Shown here in pieces: positions 42,776-52,748 of a stretch of 64,000 bases of DNA. Numbering within the stretch: the stretch's first letter is position 1; the number at the start of each line of letters is the position of its first letter. The notes below the pieces were generated by a model, which was not told where the DNA came from, did no database searches, and saw nothing but the letters and a program-made list of their open reading frames with translations. The DNA is from Chryseobacterium sp. FH2 (GTDB lineage Bacteria; Bacteroidota; Bacteroidia; Flavobacteriales; Weeksellaceae). A program made the position numbers and the translations under genes. The stretch is from positions 62,001 through 126,000 of the forward strand of contig NZ_LFNE01000001.1 of assembly GCF_001045455.1 (NCBI RefSeq), written 5' to 3'.

Positions 42776-43527
42776 TAGCTTAATATTAATTGGGTTAATA
42801 ATAATTCGGAAAGAATGATGAATACCATCGTCCAAACCACCGCCTGTGTACTTGCTCTACCCACTTCCAGTGAACCTCCTTTTACGGTATAACCAAAGTA
42901 TGATGGAACGGTTGCAATAATAAATGCAAAAACTGCAGTTTTAGTAAATGCATAATACATGAAAAGATTGGGCATATACATTTGGATACCGGTGATATAA
43001 TCAGACTGGGTCCAGTTTCCTGTTAACATTCCGGCAATATATCCTCCCAGAATACCGAACACGATACTTATTGCAATAAGTAAAGGATTGAAAATCACAC
43101 ATGCGATAATTTTAGGAAGTATTAAAAAGTTGGGTGAATTTACCCCCATAATATCCAAGGCATCAATCTGTTCGGAAACCCTCATTGTCCCAATACTTGA
43201 AGCAATATATGAGCCCACCTTTCCCGCCAGAATCAAACTGATAATGGTAGGGGCAAATTCTAAAACCAATACGGCTTTAGTAGCATATCCTACAAATGAT
43301 GGCGGAATAGGAAAAGAAGAAGCATCAAAGTTATTAAACATTTGAATCGCAACTACTGCTCCTACGAATATAGATGTAAAGATCACCAACCCGAATGAGT
43401 TGACTCCCAAATCATTGATTTCTCTCATGAACAGCTTCCAAAAGACTCTCATTTTCTGAGGCTTTTGCATTGATTTTCCCAGAAGGATAATATATTCTCC
43501 TATCGCTGTAAAAAACTTTTTTAACAT
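42775..43527 (-). CDS. mlaE: MlaE-family ABC permease
   Basis: 250 aa membrane protein with the family core 'GAVVAIQMFNNFDA', 'LEFAPTIISLILAGKVGSYIASSIGTMRVSEQIDALDIMGVNS' and C-terminal 'VKGGSLEVGRASTQAVVWTMVFIIL'. It is the inner-membrane part of the lipid transporter; the MlaD partner is encoded at 27494-28444. Confidence 0.92.
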   Translation of the reverse strand: MLKKFFTAIGEYIILLGKSMQKPQKMRVFWKLFMREINDLGVNSFGLVIFTSIFVGAVVAIQMFNNFDASSFPIPPSFVGYATKAVLVLEFAPTIISLILAGKVGSYIASSIGTMRVSEQIDALDIMGVNSPNFLILPKIIACVIFNPLLIAISIVFGILGGYIAGMLTGNWTQSDYITGIQMYMPNLFMYYAFTKTAVFAFIIATVPSYFGYTVKGGSLEVGRASTQAVVWTMVFIILSELLLTQLILS

Positions 43528-43562
43528 TCTGCTAAATTAGACTTTTTTTATTAAAGCATTAT

Positions 43563-44930
43563 TTATTTTGCGTTTTTGTCTCCGCCTATTACTAAGAAAA
43601 TGGTTTTCAAAATGATGACCAAATCCAGTACAAAACTCCAGTTTCGAACATAAAAAGCATCCGCTAAAACACGTTTTTTCATTTCTACTTCTACATTTCC
43701 TGAGTCACCTCTCAAACCGTTTACCTGCGCAAGGCCGGTAATTCCGGGGTTTACCATACTTCTTAAACTGTATCTCCCGATTTTCGGCTTATAATAATTG
43801 TCTACTGCCAGCATATGTGGTCTTGGCCCCACTATCGACATTTCACCCCTCAACACATTCAAAAACTGCGGCATTTCGTCAAGACTGGTTTTTCTCAAAA
43901 ATTTTCCGATTTTCGTAATTCTCAAATCATTGTCAGCGGTTGTTTTCGTTGCAGACTCTTCATTTACAATCATCGTCCTGAATTTGAAACAATTAAATAC
44001 CTCTTCATGAAAACCATATCTTCTCTGTATGAAAAAAACAGGCCCTTTTGATGTTATTTTAATAAAAATTGCAATAATTGGAAAAAGCCAAGAACAAATA
44101 CCAATTAAAACAATGATTGAAAAAACAATATCAAAGATTCTTTTTAATAAAAAATTGGAATAATAATCTAAGGGATATCTTGCCTGGTTTAAAACAGGCT
44201 GAGTCTGTATATATCCCAAATCATAAAGGAAAAAATCTGTTTGAGTAATACTCGGAATCAATGAAATATGAACTTTATTCTCTTCCGCTAATTTGAAAAG
44301 ATTATCTTCAATTTCCTGATCAAGCGAGTTTTCTGTTGGTAAAAACAGGGTATGAATACCATTTTTCTTCCAAAAATCAATCAACTTTTCTGATTCTAGC
44401 TCAGTATTGTATTCAAATATTTTGTATCCGTAATCTTTTCTGTCTTTAAATATATTCTTTAAAATTTCTGTAGAACTGTTTTCATTCAAAAACATAATAT
44501 TTCTGTGATTGATACCTAAACTACGGATATATTTGATTCCGAAATAGATAAGTGATTTCGACAGAGAAACAAAGAAAAACAGATAAAGCGAAAGCCAGTA
44601 AATATCCGAATTGAAAAATGCATTGTAACTTACTTTTCCAATAAGAAAAACCCCAAAAACAAATAACAGAAAGTGTATTAAAAGCCGTTCAAGAAATAAA
44701 GTATACGTGAGATTTCTGGGGATATTATAAATTTTTGTTCTGCCACTCAGAAGCATCCAGAACAAAAATAACAAAGCCAGAGAAAACGCATTTTGATACC
44801 AAGATTCCTGATTGTATTTTAATTCTTCGTTTCGACTTATAAAAAAGAATATAAAAATAGATGCAATAACCAAAAGGTCAAGCAAAATGATAATCGATTT
44901 CAGGTATCTAGAGTATCGAATTCTTTGCAT
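43563..44930 (-). CDS. Polyprenyl-phosphate sugar phosphotransferase (WcaJ-like)
   Basis: 455 aa: four N-terminal membrane helices, a CoA-binding-like Rossmann part, a fifth membrane segment and a C-terminal bacterial sugar transferase domain ('FKFRTMIVNEES', 'LRKTSLDEMPQFLNVLRGEMSIVGPRPHM', 'PGITGLAQVNGLRGD'). It transfers a sugar-1-phosphate to undecaprenyl phosphate and thereby starts capsule/exopolysaccharide repeat synthesis. No other polysaccharide genes adjoin it; the cluster at 20-24 kb could use its product. Confidence 0.92.
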   Translation of the reverse strand: MQRIRYSRYLKSIIILLDLLVIASIFIFFFISRNEELKYNQESWYQNAFSLALLFLFWMLLSGRTKIYNIPRNLTYTLFLERLLIHFLLFVFGVFLIGKVSYNAFFNSDIYWLSLYLFFFVSLSKSLIYFGIKYIRSLGINHRNIMFLNENSSTEILKNIFKDRKDYGYKIFEYNTELESEKLIDFWKKNGIHTLFLPTENSLDQEIEDNLFKLAEENKVHISLIPSITQTDFFLYDLGYIQTQPVLNQARYPLDYYSNFLLKRIFDIVFSIIVLIGICSWLFPIIAIFIKITSKGPVFFIQRRYGFHEEVFNCFKFRTMIVNEESATKTTADNDLRITKIGKFLRKTSLDEMPQFLNVLRGEMSIVGPRPHMLAVDNYYKPKIGRYSLRSMVNPGITGLAQVNGLRGDSGNVEVEMKKRVLADAFYVRNWSFVLDLVIILKTIFLVIGGDKNAK

Positions 44931-44974
44931 CTATCACTATATAAACGAATACGGGGATCTAAGATACATATTTT

Positions 44975-45604
44975 TTATGGTATGTTAAGATATTTATGAG
45001 TTTGAACAGAAGCTTGCCATCTTGGGTTTGCAAGGATGAAATCTGTGATTTTCGGATACATTTCATCACGCTTACTCCATTCGCTCTGAAGGTACAATTT
45101 GCAGTTTTCAGAAACTTTTGCAGCCTGTTCTTCAGCAAATTTAAAATCGTTATTATTAAAAATAATTACCTTAAGCTCACTCGCTTTTTCATAAATTTCT
45201 TCTTTCGGAAGTCCTGTTTTCTTTGGAGAAAGAGTAATCCAGTCGATTTGCCCACTCATAGGATAAGCTCCGGAAGTTTCAATATGAATAGTGCATCCCA
45301 GTTCTTTTAATCTGGATGTTAAAATATCAAGATTCCACATTAATGGTTCTCCGCCTGTTAAAACAATTGTTTTACAATGCTTTGCCGCAGTTTCTGCAAT
45401 TTCTTCCGTACTCATTAGCGGATGCAGATTGGGATCCCAACTTTCTTTTACATCACACCAATGACATCCAACATCACAGCCACCCAATCTTATGAAATAA
45501 GATGCTTTTCCTGTATGCGCTCCCTCTCCCTGAAGAGTGTAAAAATGCTCCATTACAGGGAGCATTTTACCTTCTTTTAATAAAATATCTTCTTCTTTAT
45601 TCAT
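44975..45604 (-). CDS. queE: 7-carboxy-7-deazaguanine synthase QueE
   Basis: 209 aa radical SAM enzyme of queuosine/7-deazapurine synthesis. N-terminal 'MEHFYTLQGEGAHTGKASYFIRLGGCDVGCHWCD' contains the Cx3Cx2C cluster motif; 'VLTGGEPLMWN' and 'HIETSGAYPM' follow. Of several in-frame starts the ATG at 45604 is chosen; the ATG at 45619 would overlap folD by 8 bp and is possible. Directly downstream of folD. Confidence 0.9.
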   Translation of the reverse strand: MNKEEDILLKEGKMLPVMEHFYTLQGEGAHTGKASYFIRLGGCDVGCHWCDVKESWDPNLHPLMSTEEIAETAAKHCKTIVLTGGEPLMWNLDILTSRLKELGCTIHIETSGAYPMSGQIDWITLSPKKTGLPKEEIYEKASELKVIIFNNNDFKFAEEQAAKVSENCKLYLQSEWSKRDEMYPKITDFILANPRWQASVQTHKYLNIP

Positions 45605-45611
45605 TTTAAAT

Positions 45612-46496
45612 TTAGTCATTATAGACTGAAGTCTTGTAAGCAATGATGGTGTTCTTCATCAACATAGCTCTTGTCATAGGCCCAACTCCTCCTGGAACCG
45701 GTGTAATCCAGCTTGCTTTTGCAGCACAGCTGTCAAAATCCACATCACCTGCAAGGTAATATCCTTTTGGGGAATCATTATCTACTCTCGTAATTCCCAC
45801 GTCAATAATTACCGCTCCTTCTTTGATCATTTCCCCTTTTAAGAAGTGTGGATCTCCTAAAGCCGTAATCACAATATCTGCTTTTTTAGTATATTCTTCG
45901 ATATCTTTAGTATACGAATGCGTAAGAGTAACAGTGGAGTTTCCGGGAAAATCTTTTCTTCCCATCAGAATACTCATTGGTCTTCCTACGATTTTACTTC
46001 TTCCAATGATTACGCAGTCTTTACCTTTCGTTTCAATATTATATCTTTCTAATAATGTTAAAATTCCGAAGGGAGTGGCTGGTAAAAAAGTATCCATTTC
46101 CAATGCCATTTTCCCGAAGTTTTCAGGATGAAAACCGTCAACATCTTTTCTTGGATCGATCGCGTTAATGATTTTTTCCTGATCAATCTGATCCGGTAAA
46201 GGCAACTGAACGATGAAACCGTCAACTGCTTTAGACTTATTCAATTCATCGATTTTTTCCAATAATTCAGATTCAGAAACCGTGCTTGGAAATTTAACTA
46301 AGCTAGACTGAAATCCTACTTCTTCACAATCTTTCACTTTAGCGTTTACATAAGCTTTGCTCGCCCCGTTGTTTCCCACAAGAATGGCTACCAAATGTGG
46401 TGCTCTTTTTTTGCTTCCAAGGATTTTTTCAACTTCAACCTTGATTTCTGCTTTTATTTCTTTAGATACTTTTAATCCGTCAAGAATTTCTGCCAT
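45612..46496 (-). CDS. folD: Bifunctional methylenetetrahydrofolate dehydrogenase/cyclohydrolase
   Basis: 294 aa. Interconverts 5,10-methylene-, methenyl- and 10-formyl-tetrahydrofolate. Signatures: 'GNNGASKAYVNAKVKDCEEVGF' (catalytic Lys), 'VDGFIVQLPLPDQID', 'CVIIGRSKIVGRPMSILM' (NADP) and 'TPVPGGVGPMTRAMLM'. Complete. Confidence 0.96.
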   Translation of the reverse strand: MAEILDGLKVSKEIKAEIKVEVEKILGSKKRAPHLVAILVGNNGASKAYVNAKVKDCEEVGFQSSLVKFPSTVSESELLEKIDELNKSKAVDGFIVQLPLPDQIDQEKIINAIDPRKDVDGFHPENFGKMALEMDTFLPATPFGILTLLERYNIETKGKDCVIIGRSKIVGRPMSILMGRKDFPGNSTVTLTHSYTKDIEEYTKKADIVITALGDPHFLKGEMIKEGAVIIDVGITRVDNDSPKGYYLAGDVDFDSCAAKASWITPVPGGVGPMTRAMLMKNTIIAYKTSVYND

Positions 46497-46526
46497 TTTA
46501 CTTTTTATTAGATATTTACTTTCAAT

Positions 46527-48167
46527 TTACTTATTTCCTTTGTAATAATTGATCAACCCATTGGTTGAACTGTCATGAGAGTTAACTGTCTCATTATTCT
46601 CAAGTTCCGGCAAGATTTTGTTTGCTAAAACTTTCCCTAATTCTACCCCAAACTGGTCGAAACTGAAAATATTCCAGATAACTCCCTGAACGAAAATTTT
46701 ATGCTCATACATTGCAATCAACTGTCCTAATGAGAACGGAGTTAATTCTTTGAATAATATAGAGTTAGTAGGTGTATTTCCATGGAAGACTTTATAGTTT
46801 AATAAAAAGTCAATTTCCTTATCAGATTTTCCGGAATTTTTTAATTCTTCCTCAACTTCTTCTTCTGTCTTTCCAAACCCAAGTGCTTCAGTCTGAGCAA
46901 AAAAGTTGGCTAATAATTTATCCTGATGATCAGAAACTTCATTACAGCTTTTTGCGTAAGCAATAAAATCTGCAGGAATCAGTTCTGTTCCTTGATGAAT
47001 TAATTGATAGAAGGCGTGTTGTCCGTTTGTTCCAGGTTCTCCCCAAATAATAGGCCCTGTTTCATATTCTACAAATTCACCGTTTCTGTCAACGCATTTT
47101 CCGTTACTTTCCATATCACCTTGTTGAAGATAGGCTGCAAATCTGTTTAAATATTGAGAATAAGGAAGAATTGCATAGCTAGTTGCAGCATAGAAATTAC
47201 GATACCAAATTCCTAACAGTCCCATTAATACCGGAATGTTTTCAGAAAAATCCGCAGTTTGGAAATGCTGGTCAGTATCAAAAGCTCCCTTTAATAACTG
47301 TTCAAAATTTTCATAGCCAACTGAAAGCACAATACTTAAACCAATTGCACTCCAAAGTGAGTATCTTCCGCCAACCCAATCCCAGAATTCGAAGATATTT
47401 TCTTCTGCAATCCCGAAGTCTTTAACTGCCTGAACATTAGTAGACAAAGCTACAAAATGTTTCGCCACATCCGCCTGATTTCCAGCCTTTAAGAACCATT
47501 TTTTTGCTGAATTGGCATTTGTCATTGTTTCCTGAGTGGTAAACGTTTTGGAAGCAATAATAAATAAAGTTGTTTCAGGATTTAAATTTTTAACAACTTC
47601 TGCAATATGATTTCCGTCCACATTAGAAACAAAATGAACGTTTAACCTAGTTTTAAAATGTTTTAAAGCAGACACCACCATCACAGGTCCCAAATCAGAA
47701 CCCCCGATTCCAATATTAACGACATCTGTGATTTCTTTTCCGCTGAAACCTTTGTGGGCTCCTGAGATAATACTTTCTGAGAAAGCCTTCATGTGGTCAA
47801 GAACTCTTTTGATCTGCGGTTTTATATTTTCTCCGTCTACTAAAATTTCTTTATCAGAAAAGTCTCTCAAAGCAGTATGCAAAACCGCTCTTCCTTCTGT
47901 TTCATTGATTTTATCCCCGGAAAACATTTTAGAAATTGCATCTTTCAACTGACATTCTTCCGCAAGGCTCAATAAAAGCTCTTTTGTTCTTGCATCGATA
48001 AGATTTTTAGAATAATCAAAAAGAAAATTATTTCTTTGTAAAGAAAATTCTTCAAAACGATTAGGATTATAGGCAAAAAGGCTTCTCAAATCGAAATCAT
48101 TGTTTCCAAAATGTTCATCAAGAGCTTTCCAGCTATTTGTTTGTTTAGGATTTATTTTTGACAGCAT
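46527..48167 (-). CDS. pgi: Glucose-6-phosphate isomerase
   Basis: 546 aa. Interconverts glucose-6-P and fructose-6-P. Motifs '[12 protein letters not shown]', '[13 protein letters not shown]', '[14 protein letters not shown]' and '[10 protein letters not shown]' are present and length is normal. The gene has no close operon partner; 30 bp separates it from folD downstream, so co-transcription is possible. Confidence 0.96.
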   Translation of the reverse strand: MLSKINPKQTNSWKALDEHFGNNDFDLRSLFAYNPNRFEEFSLQRNNFLFDYSKNLIDARTKELLLSLAEECQLKDAISKMFSGDKINETEGRAVLHTALRDFSDKEILVDGENIKPQIKRVLDHMKAFSESIISGAHKGFSGKEITDVVNIGIGGSDLGPVMVVSALKHFKTRLNVHFVSNVDGNHIAEVVKNLNPETTLFIIASKTFTTQETMTNANSAKKWFLKAGNQADVAKHFVALSTNVQAVKDFGIAEENIFEFWDWVGGRYSLWSAIGLSIVLSVGYENFEQLLKGAFDTDQHFQTADFSENIPVLMGLLGIWYRNFYAATSYAILPYSQYLNRFAAYLQQGDMESNGKCVDRNGEFVEYETGPIIWGEPGTNGQHAFYQLIHQGTELIPADFIAYAKSCNEVSDHQDKLLANFFAQTEALGFGKTEEEVEEELKNSGKSDKEIDFLLNYKVFHGNTPTNSILFKELTPFSLGQLIAMYEHKIFVQGVIWNIFSFDQFGVELGKVLANKILPELENNETVNSHDSSTNGLINYYKGNK

Positions 48168-48331
48168 AATTCAGGCTTAATTAAAGAATTTAGGAGCATT
48201 TTAATTAAAATAAACTCCGTTATTATATTTTAATTTGCAAATTTAAGGAAAAAATGAATGGGGTGAATGTCTCAAAATGATAAGAAATATGGAAATCTTC
48301 AAAATTTAATGTATTTCTTACCAAATCCAAA

Positions 48332-48354
48332 AACCTCCGCACAAAACGAAGGTT
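48332..48354 (-). terminator. Terminator after the DUF4349 gene
   Basis: On the minus strand AACCTTCG pairs with CGGAGGTT (one G-U) around a 7-nt loop, followed by T residues. The rest of the 48168-48414 gap shows nothing notable. Confidence 0.55.
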
Positions 48355-48414
48355 GTAAAATTTAAAATTATGTTGATAACCAAAAGGTTAGGATAGCTTT
48401 AATTTGAATCAGGT

Positions 48415-49317
48415 TTAATCAGCCTTTTTGAAATATTTTCTTTTTCCTAAAAAATAAATAACAGCTGCTGAGATTAATAATATTGGCCAAATCATGATTA
48501 ACCCAACAATAATTTTCTGGATCAGATAATATCCTTCTACAAAAGCTGTTTTTGCGCTGTATATAAAATTGAATTTATATTTGTTATCTATATTTTTTGT
48601 ATTGGTAATCGCAATTTCTGCCATACGCAGTTTCGGTTCTTTAATGTAAATATCAACAGTACTGTAATTGATGTTATCAGCAACATTCATGGTTTCCAAC
48701 TGTTGCTGATTTCCCTCTTTCATATTGTCATTGCTCATGTTTACTTTGTCTTTATTCACTTTCATCTGAGCAATATCTTCGTTGTTTTTTTTATTTCTCT
48801 GAGTCTCAAGCTCTGCATATTTTATACTTGCTGTCACATCTTCGGCAATAATGATTCTTGAATTCAGGAAAAGCTTTTTATCATTAATTAAGGTTAAAAA
48901 TTCACCTAATTTACCTGCCGGAACACGCACCTGCATACTATTTTCTGTTTGAAATTTTTTCACCAGCACTGCATTTTCGTTTGATGTATTGTAAATATCT
49001 TCTGAAATTACATTAGTCTTCAAATTACTTTTTGTCACAAATCCACCCAATTCCTGAACCGATTTTTCAATAGAAATTGTAGATTCGTATACATCTTTCA
49101 CTTCCATGTTTACACCTGCAGTTTTGATGAACTGTTTATCTTTAACTTTCATCGTTGCTGCAGAAGAGACACTGTCAGAAACAATAACTGCTGCCGAATC
49201 TGATTCTGCATAGCTTTTATATTCCGTATCTGAAACAGCTGCTTCTCCCTTTTTACATGAATAAATTCCTAATAAAAGCATGCTTGCTAGTGACAATTTT
49301 ATATAAGTAGTTTTCAT
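48415..49317 (-). CDS. DUF4349 lipoprotein
   Basis: 300 aa: lipoprotein signal ('LLGIYSCKKGEA'), a periplasmic domain with 'FIKTAGVNMEVKDVYESTISIEKSVQELGGFV' and 'MQVRVPAGKLGEFLTLI', a charged helical stretch and one C-terminal membrane helix ('IIVGLIMIWPILLISAAVIYFL') with a positive tail. This is the DUF4349 layout. Function unknown, envelope associated. Confidence 0.88.
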   Translation of the reverse strand: MKTTYIKLSLASMLLLGIYSCKKGEAAVSDTEYKSYAESDSAAVIVSDSVSSAATMKVKDKQFIKTAGVNMEVKDVYESTISIEKSVQELGGFVTKSNLKTNVISEDIYNTSNENAVLVKKFQTENSMQVRVPAGKLGEFLTLINDKKLFLNSRIIIAEDVTASIKYAELETQRNKKNNEDIAQMKVNKDKVNMSNDNMKEGNQQQLETMNVADNINYSTVDIYIKEPKLRMAEIAITNTKNIDNKYKFNFIYSAKTAFVEGYYLIQKIIVGLIMIWPILLISAAVIYFLGKRKYFKKAD

Positions 49318-49525
49318 AATGTTGATTTTTAATGTTTTGCTTATCCCAAAGTTGCAACTGAATCATTTGTAATATTTGAAAATTGCAGGTAAAAATTTTG
49401 TAAACAGAATTTCTATTTTAAGCACTTAAAAATCAATTATTTGTAAAGTAATTTCAATAATAACCGTTTGTTTTCGGATTAATTTTTGCTTAACTTTTAC
49501 AAATCAAACACACAATAATTATTTT

Positions 49526-50884
49526 ATGTCAAACACCTTTTTTAAAATCAGAAACACAATAGAATTATTCAGATCAATAGATTTTGATCAGTTAAATACT
49601 ATTTCTCAAAAAGTAGATTTGCCCAAATTGATGCAGAATTTCTCAAAACTTGATGATAAGCAACTTGGAGGGTTGATGAAAATGCTTGATCCACACAAAA
49701 AAAAGAAAGAACTTCCACTAATCGATGGTGATTTTTACGATATTTACCACACGCTGTCTCCTGAACAACGGGAAATCCAGCTTAAAGTAAGGGCCTTCAT
49801 GGAAAAAGAAGTAAAACCTTTGGTTAATCATTATTGGCTGAGAGATGAGTTTCCTTTCGAATTAATTCCGAAGTTTCAAAAACTGAACATCTGTGGGGTA
49901 ACATATGAGGGGTACGGGTGTCCCGGAATGCCTTTCCTAATGGAAGGGGTTATCGCCATGGAAATGGCAAGAATTGATGCTTCAATTGCTACTTTTTTCG
50001 GAGTACAATCAGGATTGGCAATGGGTTCAATTTATATATGCGGATCTGAAGAGCAAAAACAAAAGTGGCTTCCCCAGATGCAAAAATTTGAAAAAATTGG
50101 AGCATTTGGATTGACAGAGCCGGAAGTAGGTTCCGGAGCAGCAGGAGGCTTAACCGTAACCTGCAAAAAAACTTCCGAAGGCTGGGCTTTAAATGGCCAG
50201 AAAAAATGGATCGGAAATGCAACGTTTGCAGATTTGGTAATTATCTGGGCAAGAGATTTAGATGACGGCGAAGTGAAAGGTTTTATCGTTGAAAAAGATA
50301 ATCCGGGCTATTCTGTTGAGAAAATTAAAGGGAAAATGGCATTGAGAATTGTTCAAAACGGACTGATTACCCTAAAAAACTGTATAGTAACAGAAGAAAA
50401 TAGATTGCAAAACGCCAACTCATTCAAAGACACGGCAAAAGTATTAAGAATGACAAGAGCCGGAGTAGCATGGATGGCAACAGGCTGCGCAAGAGGCGCT
50501 TATGAAAGTGCATTAGCATATACAAGGACAAGGGAACAATTCGGAAAACCGATTGCTTCTTTTCAAATGATCCAGGGACATTTGGTAGAAATGTTATCAA
50601 ATCTTACAGCAATGCAGACTATGGTTTTCAGACTTTCTGAGATGCAGGATGAAGGTATTTTAAAAGATGAACATGCTTCTTTGGCTAAAGTTTTCTGTAC
50701 ATTAAGAACTCGAGATATTGTTTCCAGAGCCCGTGAAGTAATGGGTGGAAACGGAATTCTCCTTGAATATGATGTTGCCAGATTTGTTGCCGATGCTGAA
50801 GCAATTTATTCTTATGAAGGAACAAAGGAAATCAATTCACTAATTGTCGGAAGATCGATTACCGGCTTCAGTGCATTTGTATAA
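49526..50884 (+). CDS. Acyl-CoA dehydrogenase (glutaryl-CoA dehydrogenase-like)
   Basis: 452 aa FAD enzyme. An extra ~75-residue N-terminal segment precedes the usual fold. FAD/substrate motifs 'GAFGLTEPEVGSGAAG' and 'GQKKWIGNATFADLVIIWARD', the Arg-rich 'YTRTREQFGKPIASFQMIQ' and the catalytic Glu in 'YSYEGTKEI' are present; the Glu position fits the glutaryl/short-chain group. It oxidises an acyl-CoA at C2-C3. A lone plus-strand gene within a long minus-strand stretch. Confidence 0.9.
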   Translation: MSNTFFKIRNTIELFRSIDFDQLNTISQKVDLPKLMQNFSKLDDKQLGGLMKMLDPHKKKKELPLIDGDFYDIYHTLSPEQREIQLKVRAFMEKEVKPLVNHYWLRDEFPFELIPKFQKLNICGVTYEGYGCPGMPFLMEGVIAMEMARIDASIATFFGVQSGLAMGSIYICGSEEQKQKWLPQMQKFEKIGAFGLTEPEVGSGAAGGLTVTCKKTSEGWALNGQKKWIGNATFADLVIIWARDLDDGEVKGFIVEKDNPGYSVEKIKGKMALRIVQNGLITLKNCIVTEENRLQNANSFKDTAKVLRMTRAGVAWMATGCARGAYESALAYTRTREQFGKPIASFQMIQGHLVEMLSNLTAMQTMVFRLSEMQDEGILKDEHASLAKVFCTLRTRDIVSRAREVMGGNGILLEYDVARFVADAEAIYSYEGTKEINSLIVGRSITGFSAFV

Positions 50885-50892
50885 ACCTATAA

Positions 50893-50928
50893 ATGAATGG
50901 TCAATCTAAATTACAATTGACCATTCAT
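50893..50928. terminator. Large hairpin between convergent genes
   Basis: Perfect 13-bp stem ATGAATGGTCAAT/ATTGACCATTCAT with a 10-nt loop, between acyl-CoA dehydrogenase and DoxX genes. There is no clear T-run, so termination is likely but not certain. Confidence 0.6.
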
Positions 50929-50942
50929 CATTTCATATTTTG

Positions 50943-51320
50943 TTAGCTTACTAAATTTTTATATTTATGCGAGTTATCAATAATCATCCAAAGATTGATC
51001 AGGAATAAGATTCCAGCGATTGACATACCCATTGGAGATTTATCCATAGTAAAAACGTGAACGACAATTCCTACCATTACCGGAAGAATAACAATAGCGC
51101 CCAAAGCTCTTGTTTTTGGGAAGATAAATAATAATCCTCCAATCACTTCTACGACTCCCACTAATGGCATCAGCCAGCTTATTTCTCCGAATGCGGCAAA
51201 AAGTTTCATTTGCTCAGGAGTAGGTTTTTCCATGGGCATATAATTAAAAAATTTGTTTAATCCTGCATTGATAAACATAAGCCCAAATAGAAGAGACAGA
51301 ATAAATTTTACGGTTTTCAT
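50943..51320 (-). CDS. DoxX-family membrane protein
   Basis: 125 aa with four membrane helices and the family start 'LSLLFGLMFINAGLNKFFNYMP', then 'GVVEVIGGLLFIFPKTRALGAIVILPVMVGIVVHVF'. DoxX-like proteins are linked to redox or thiosulfate metabolism, but no function can be assigned here. Confidence 0.85.
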   Translation of the reverse strand: MKTVKFILSLLFGLMFINAGLNKFFNYMPMEKPTPEQMKLFAAFGEISWLMPLVGVVEVIGGLLFIFPKTRALGAIVILPVMVGIVVHVFTMDKSPMGMSIAGILFLINLWMIIDNSHKYKNLVS

Positions 51321-51393
51321 ATTGCTAATTTTACATCAAATTTAAATAAAAATGCAATATATTTTAAAATTTATTATGAATCGTTTGCAATTT

Positions 51394-52506
51394 TTAGTCC
51401 ATTTCCTCTAAAGTGATATTCTTGGATATTTTATACTTCTTTTTCTTTTTATGAGGTTTTTCTTCTTCACCGAGCAGTTTACCCCAAGGTTGCAGGCCTT
51501 CCACTCTTTCAAAAATAATTTTCAGAATAGCAATCGCCGGGATACATAAAAACATTCCTGCAATTCCCCACAAATGTTCCCCAATAATAATTCCAAGAAA
51601 TGAAAATAAAGCATTGATTTTCACTTTGGAACCCACAACAAAAGGAAGAACGATATTACCGTCAACAATATGAACCGCAATATACCCAATGACTACATAT
51701 ATACAGGTAGAGGGTGTCCCCGTTGCAAATGCAATAAAACATGAAATCAAAAGTGAAATACATATTCCCAAATAAGGAATTACATTTAATAATCCCGTTA
51801 ATACAGCCAAAAGAACAGCATATTTTACGCCTAAAACAGTAAGCACGATTGATGCAAGAATGGAAACAATAAATACCTGAAGACAGAGTCCTATGATATA
51901 CTTTTTTGTCATCATTCTTACTTCATTTACTACTTCCTGTACACTTGTTTTATGTTTTTCATTAAAAACGGTTACAATAAAATTATTTAAAACCCTTCTG
52001 TAATTTAAAATGAAAATGAAAAACAGAATGAAAAATACAATAAAACCAAAACCCGTAGAAAAGACTCCAAATGTAAAACCAAGGATAACCCCTGATGAAG
52101 AAAGAAGCTTATTCAAACCCTGATCAAGATAATCTAACTGCTCATTGATTTTGATATGAAAAGTATCTGAAACCCAATGCTGGAGATTATTAAAAACTGT
52201 TGTGAATTGTCCTCTTAAATGGGGTAAATCTTTACTAAAACTTGATAATTGCGAACCGAAGAAATAAATTACTCCCGCTAAAATAACAAGCATAATCATT
52301 ACAGATGTCATTGTAGAAATAGATCTTGGAAATCTTAATCTTCTCTCCAGAAAAGTTGCAAAAGGCAAAAACAGCATTGCCATTAAAAATGCCAGAAAAA
52401 AAGGAGCCAAAATACTTTGTCCTAATGCCAGCAAATAGCCAAGACCAATAATGGAGATGACAACAAGTGTAAGTTTGACAAGAAAAGGTAATCTAAGAAA
52501 ATTCAT
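51394..52506 (-). CDS. AI-2E family (PerM/TqsA-like) transporter
   Basis: 370 aa with eight predicted membrane helices, the opening 'LALGQSILAPFFLAFLMAMLFLPFATFLERR' and the conserved 'YLGICISLLISCF...IVDGNIVLPFVVGSKVKINALFSFLGIIIGEHLWGIAGMFLCIPAIAILKI'. Family members export autoinducer-2 or act as Na+/H+ antiporters; substrate open. Lys-rich C-terminal tail. Confidence 0.88.
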   Translation of the reverse strand: MNFLRLPFLVKLTLVVISIIGLGYLLALGQSILAPFFLAFLMAMLFLPFATFLERRLRFPRSISTMTSVMIMLVILAGVIYFFGSQLSSFSKDLPHLRGQFTTVFNNLQHWVSDTFHIKINEQLDYLDQGLNKLLSSSGVILGFTFGVFSTGFGFIVFFILFFIFILNYRRVLNNFIVTVFNEKHKTSVQEVVNEVRMMTKKYIIGLCLQVFIVSILASIVLTVLGVKYAVLLAVLTGLLNVIPYLGICISLLISCFIAFATGTPSTCIYVVIGYIAVHIVDGNIVLPFVVGSKVKINALFSFLGIIIGEHLWGIAGMFLCIPAIAILKIIFERVEGLQPWGKLLGEEEKPHKKKKKYKISKNITLEEMD

Positions 52507-52696
52507 AATTCAAAATCTGCAGGATAAAAATAAGGAAAACCTTCCGAATAGATGTTTTTATTTACTTATTTAACTTTTAAATATTTAAATTTTAAATCAA
52601 TTATTTCATCAGGCAAAAGAACTCCTTCCCTAAAAAGATTACCAAACATGCTAAATTTTTAAAAAACCAGAAATATTTTTTGAAAGTTTATTAACC

Positions 52697-52735
52697 AAAA
52701 ACCTATAAAAAGAATAAAACTTTTCATAGGTTTTG
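52697..52735 (-). terminator. Terminator after the stress-protein-like gene
   Basis: Stem AAAACCTAT-AAAAAG against CTTTTCATAGGTTTT (one mismatch), T-rich on the minus-strand exit, just past the stop of the gene at 52749. Confidence 0.7.
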
Positions 52736-52748
52736 TATATTATAATTT

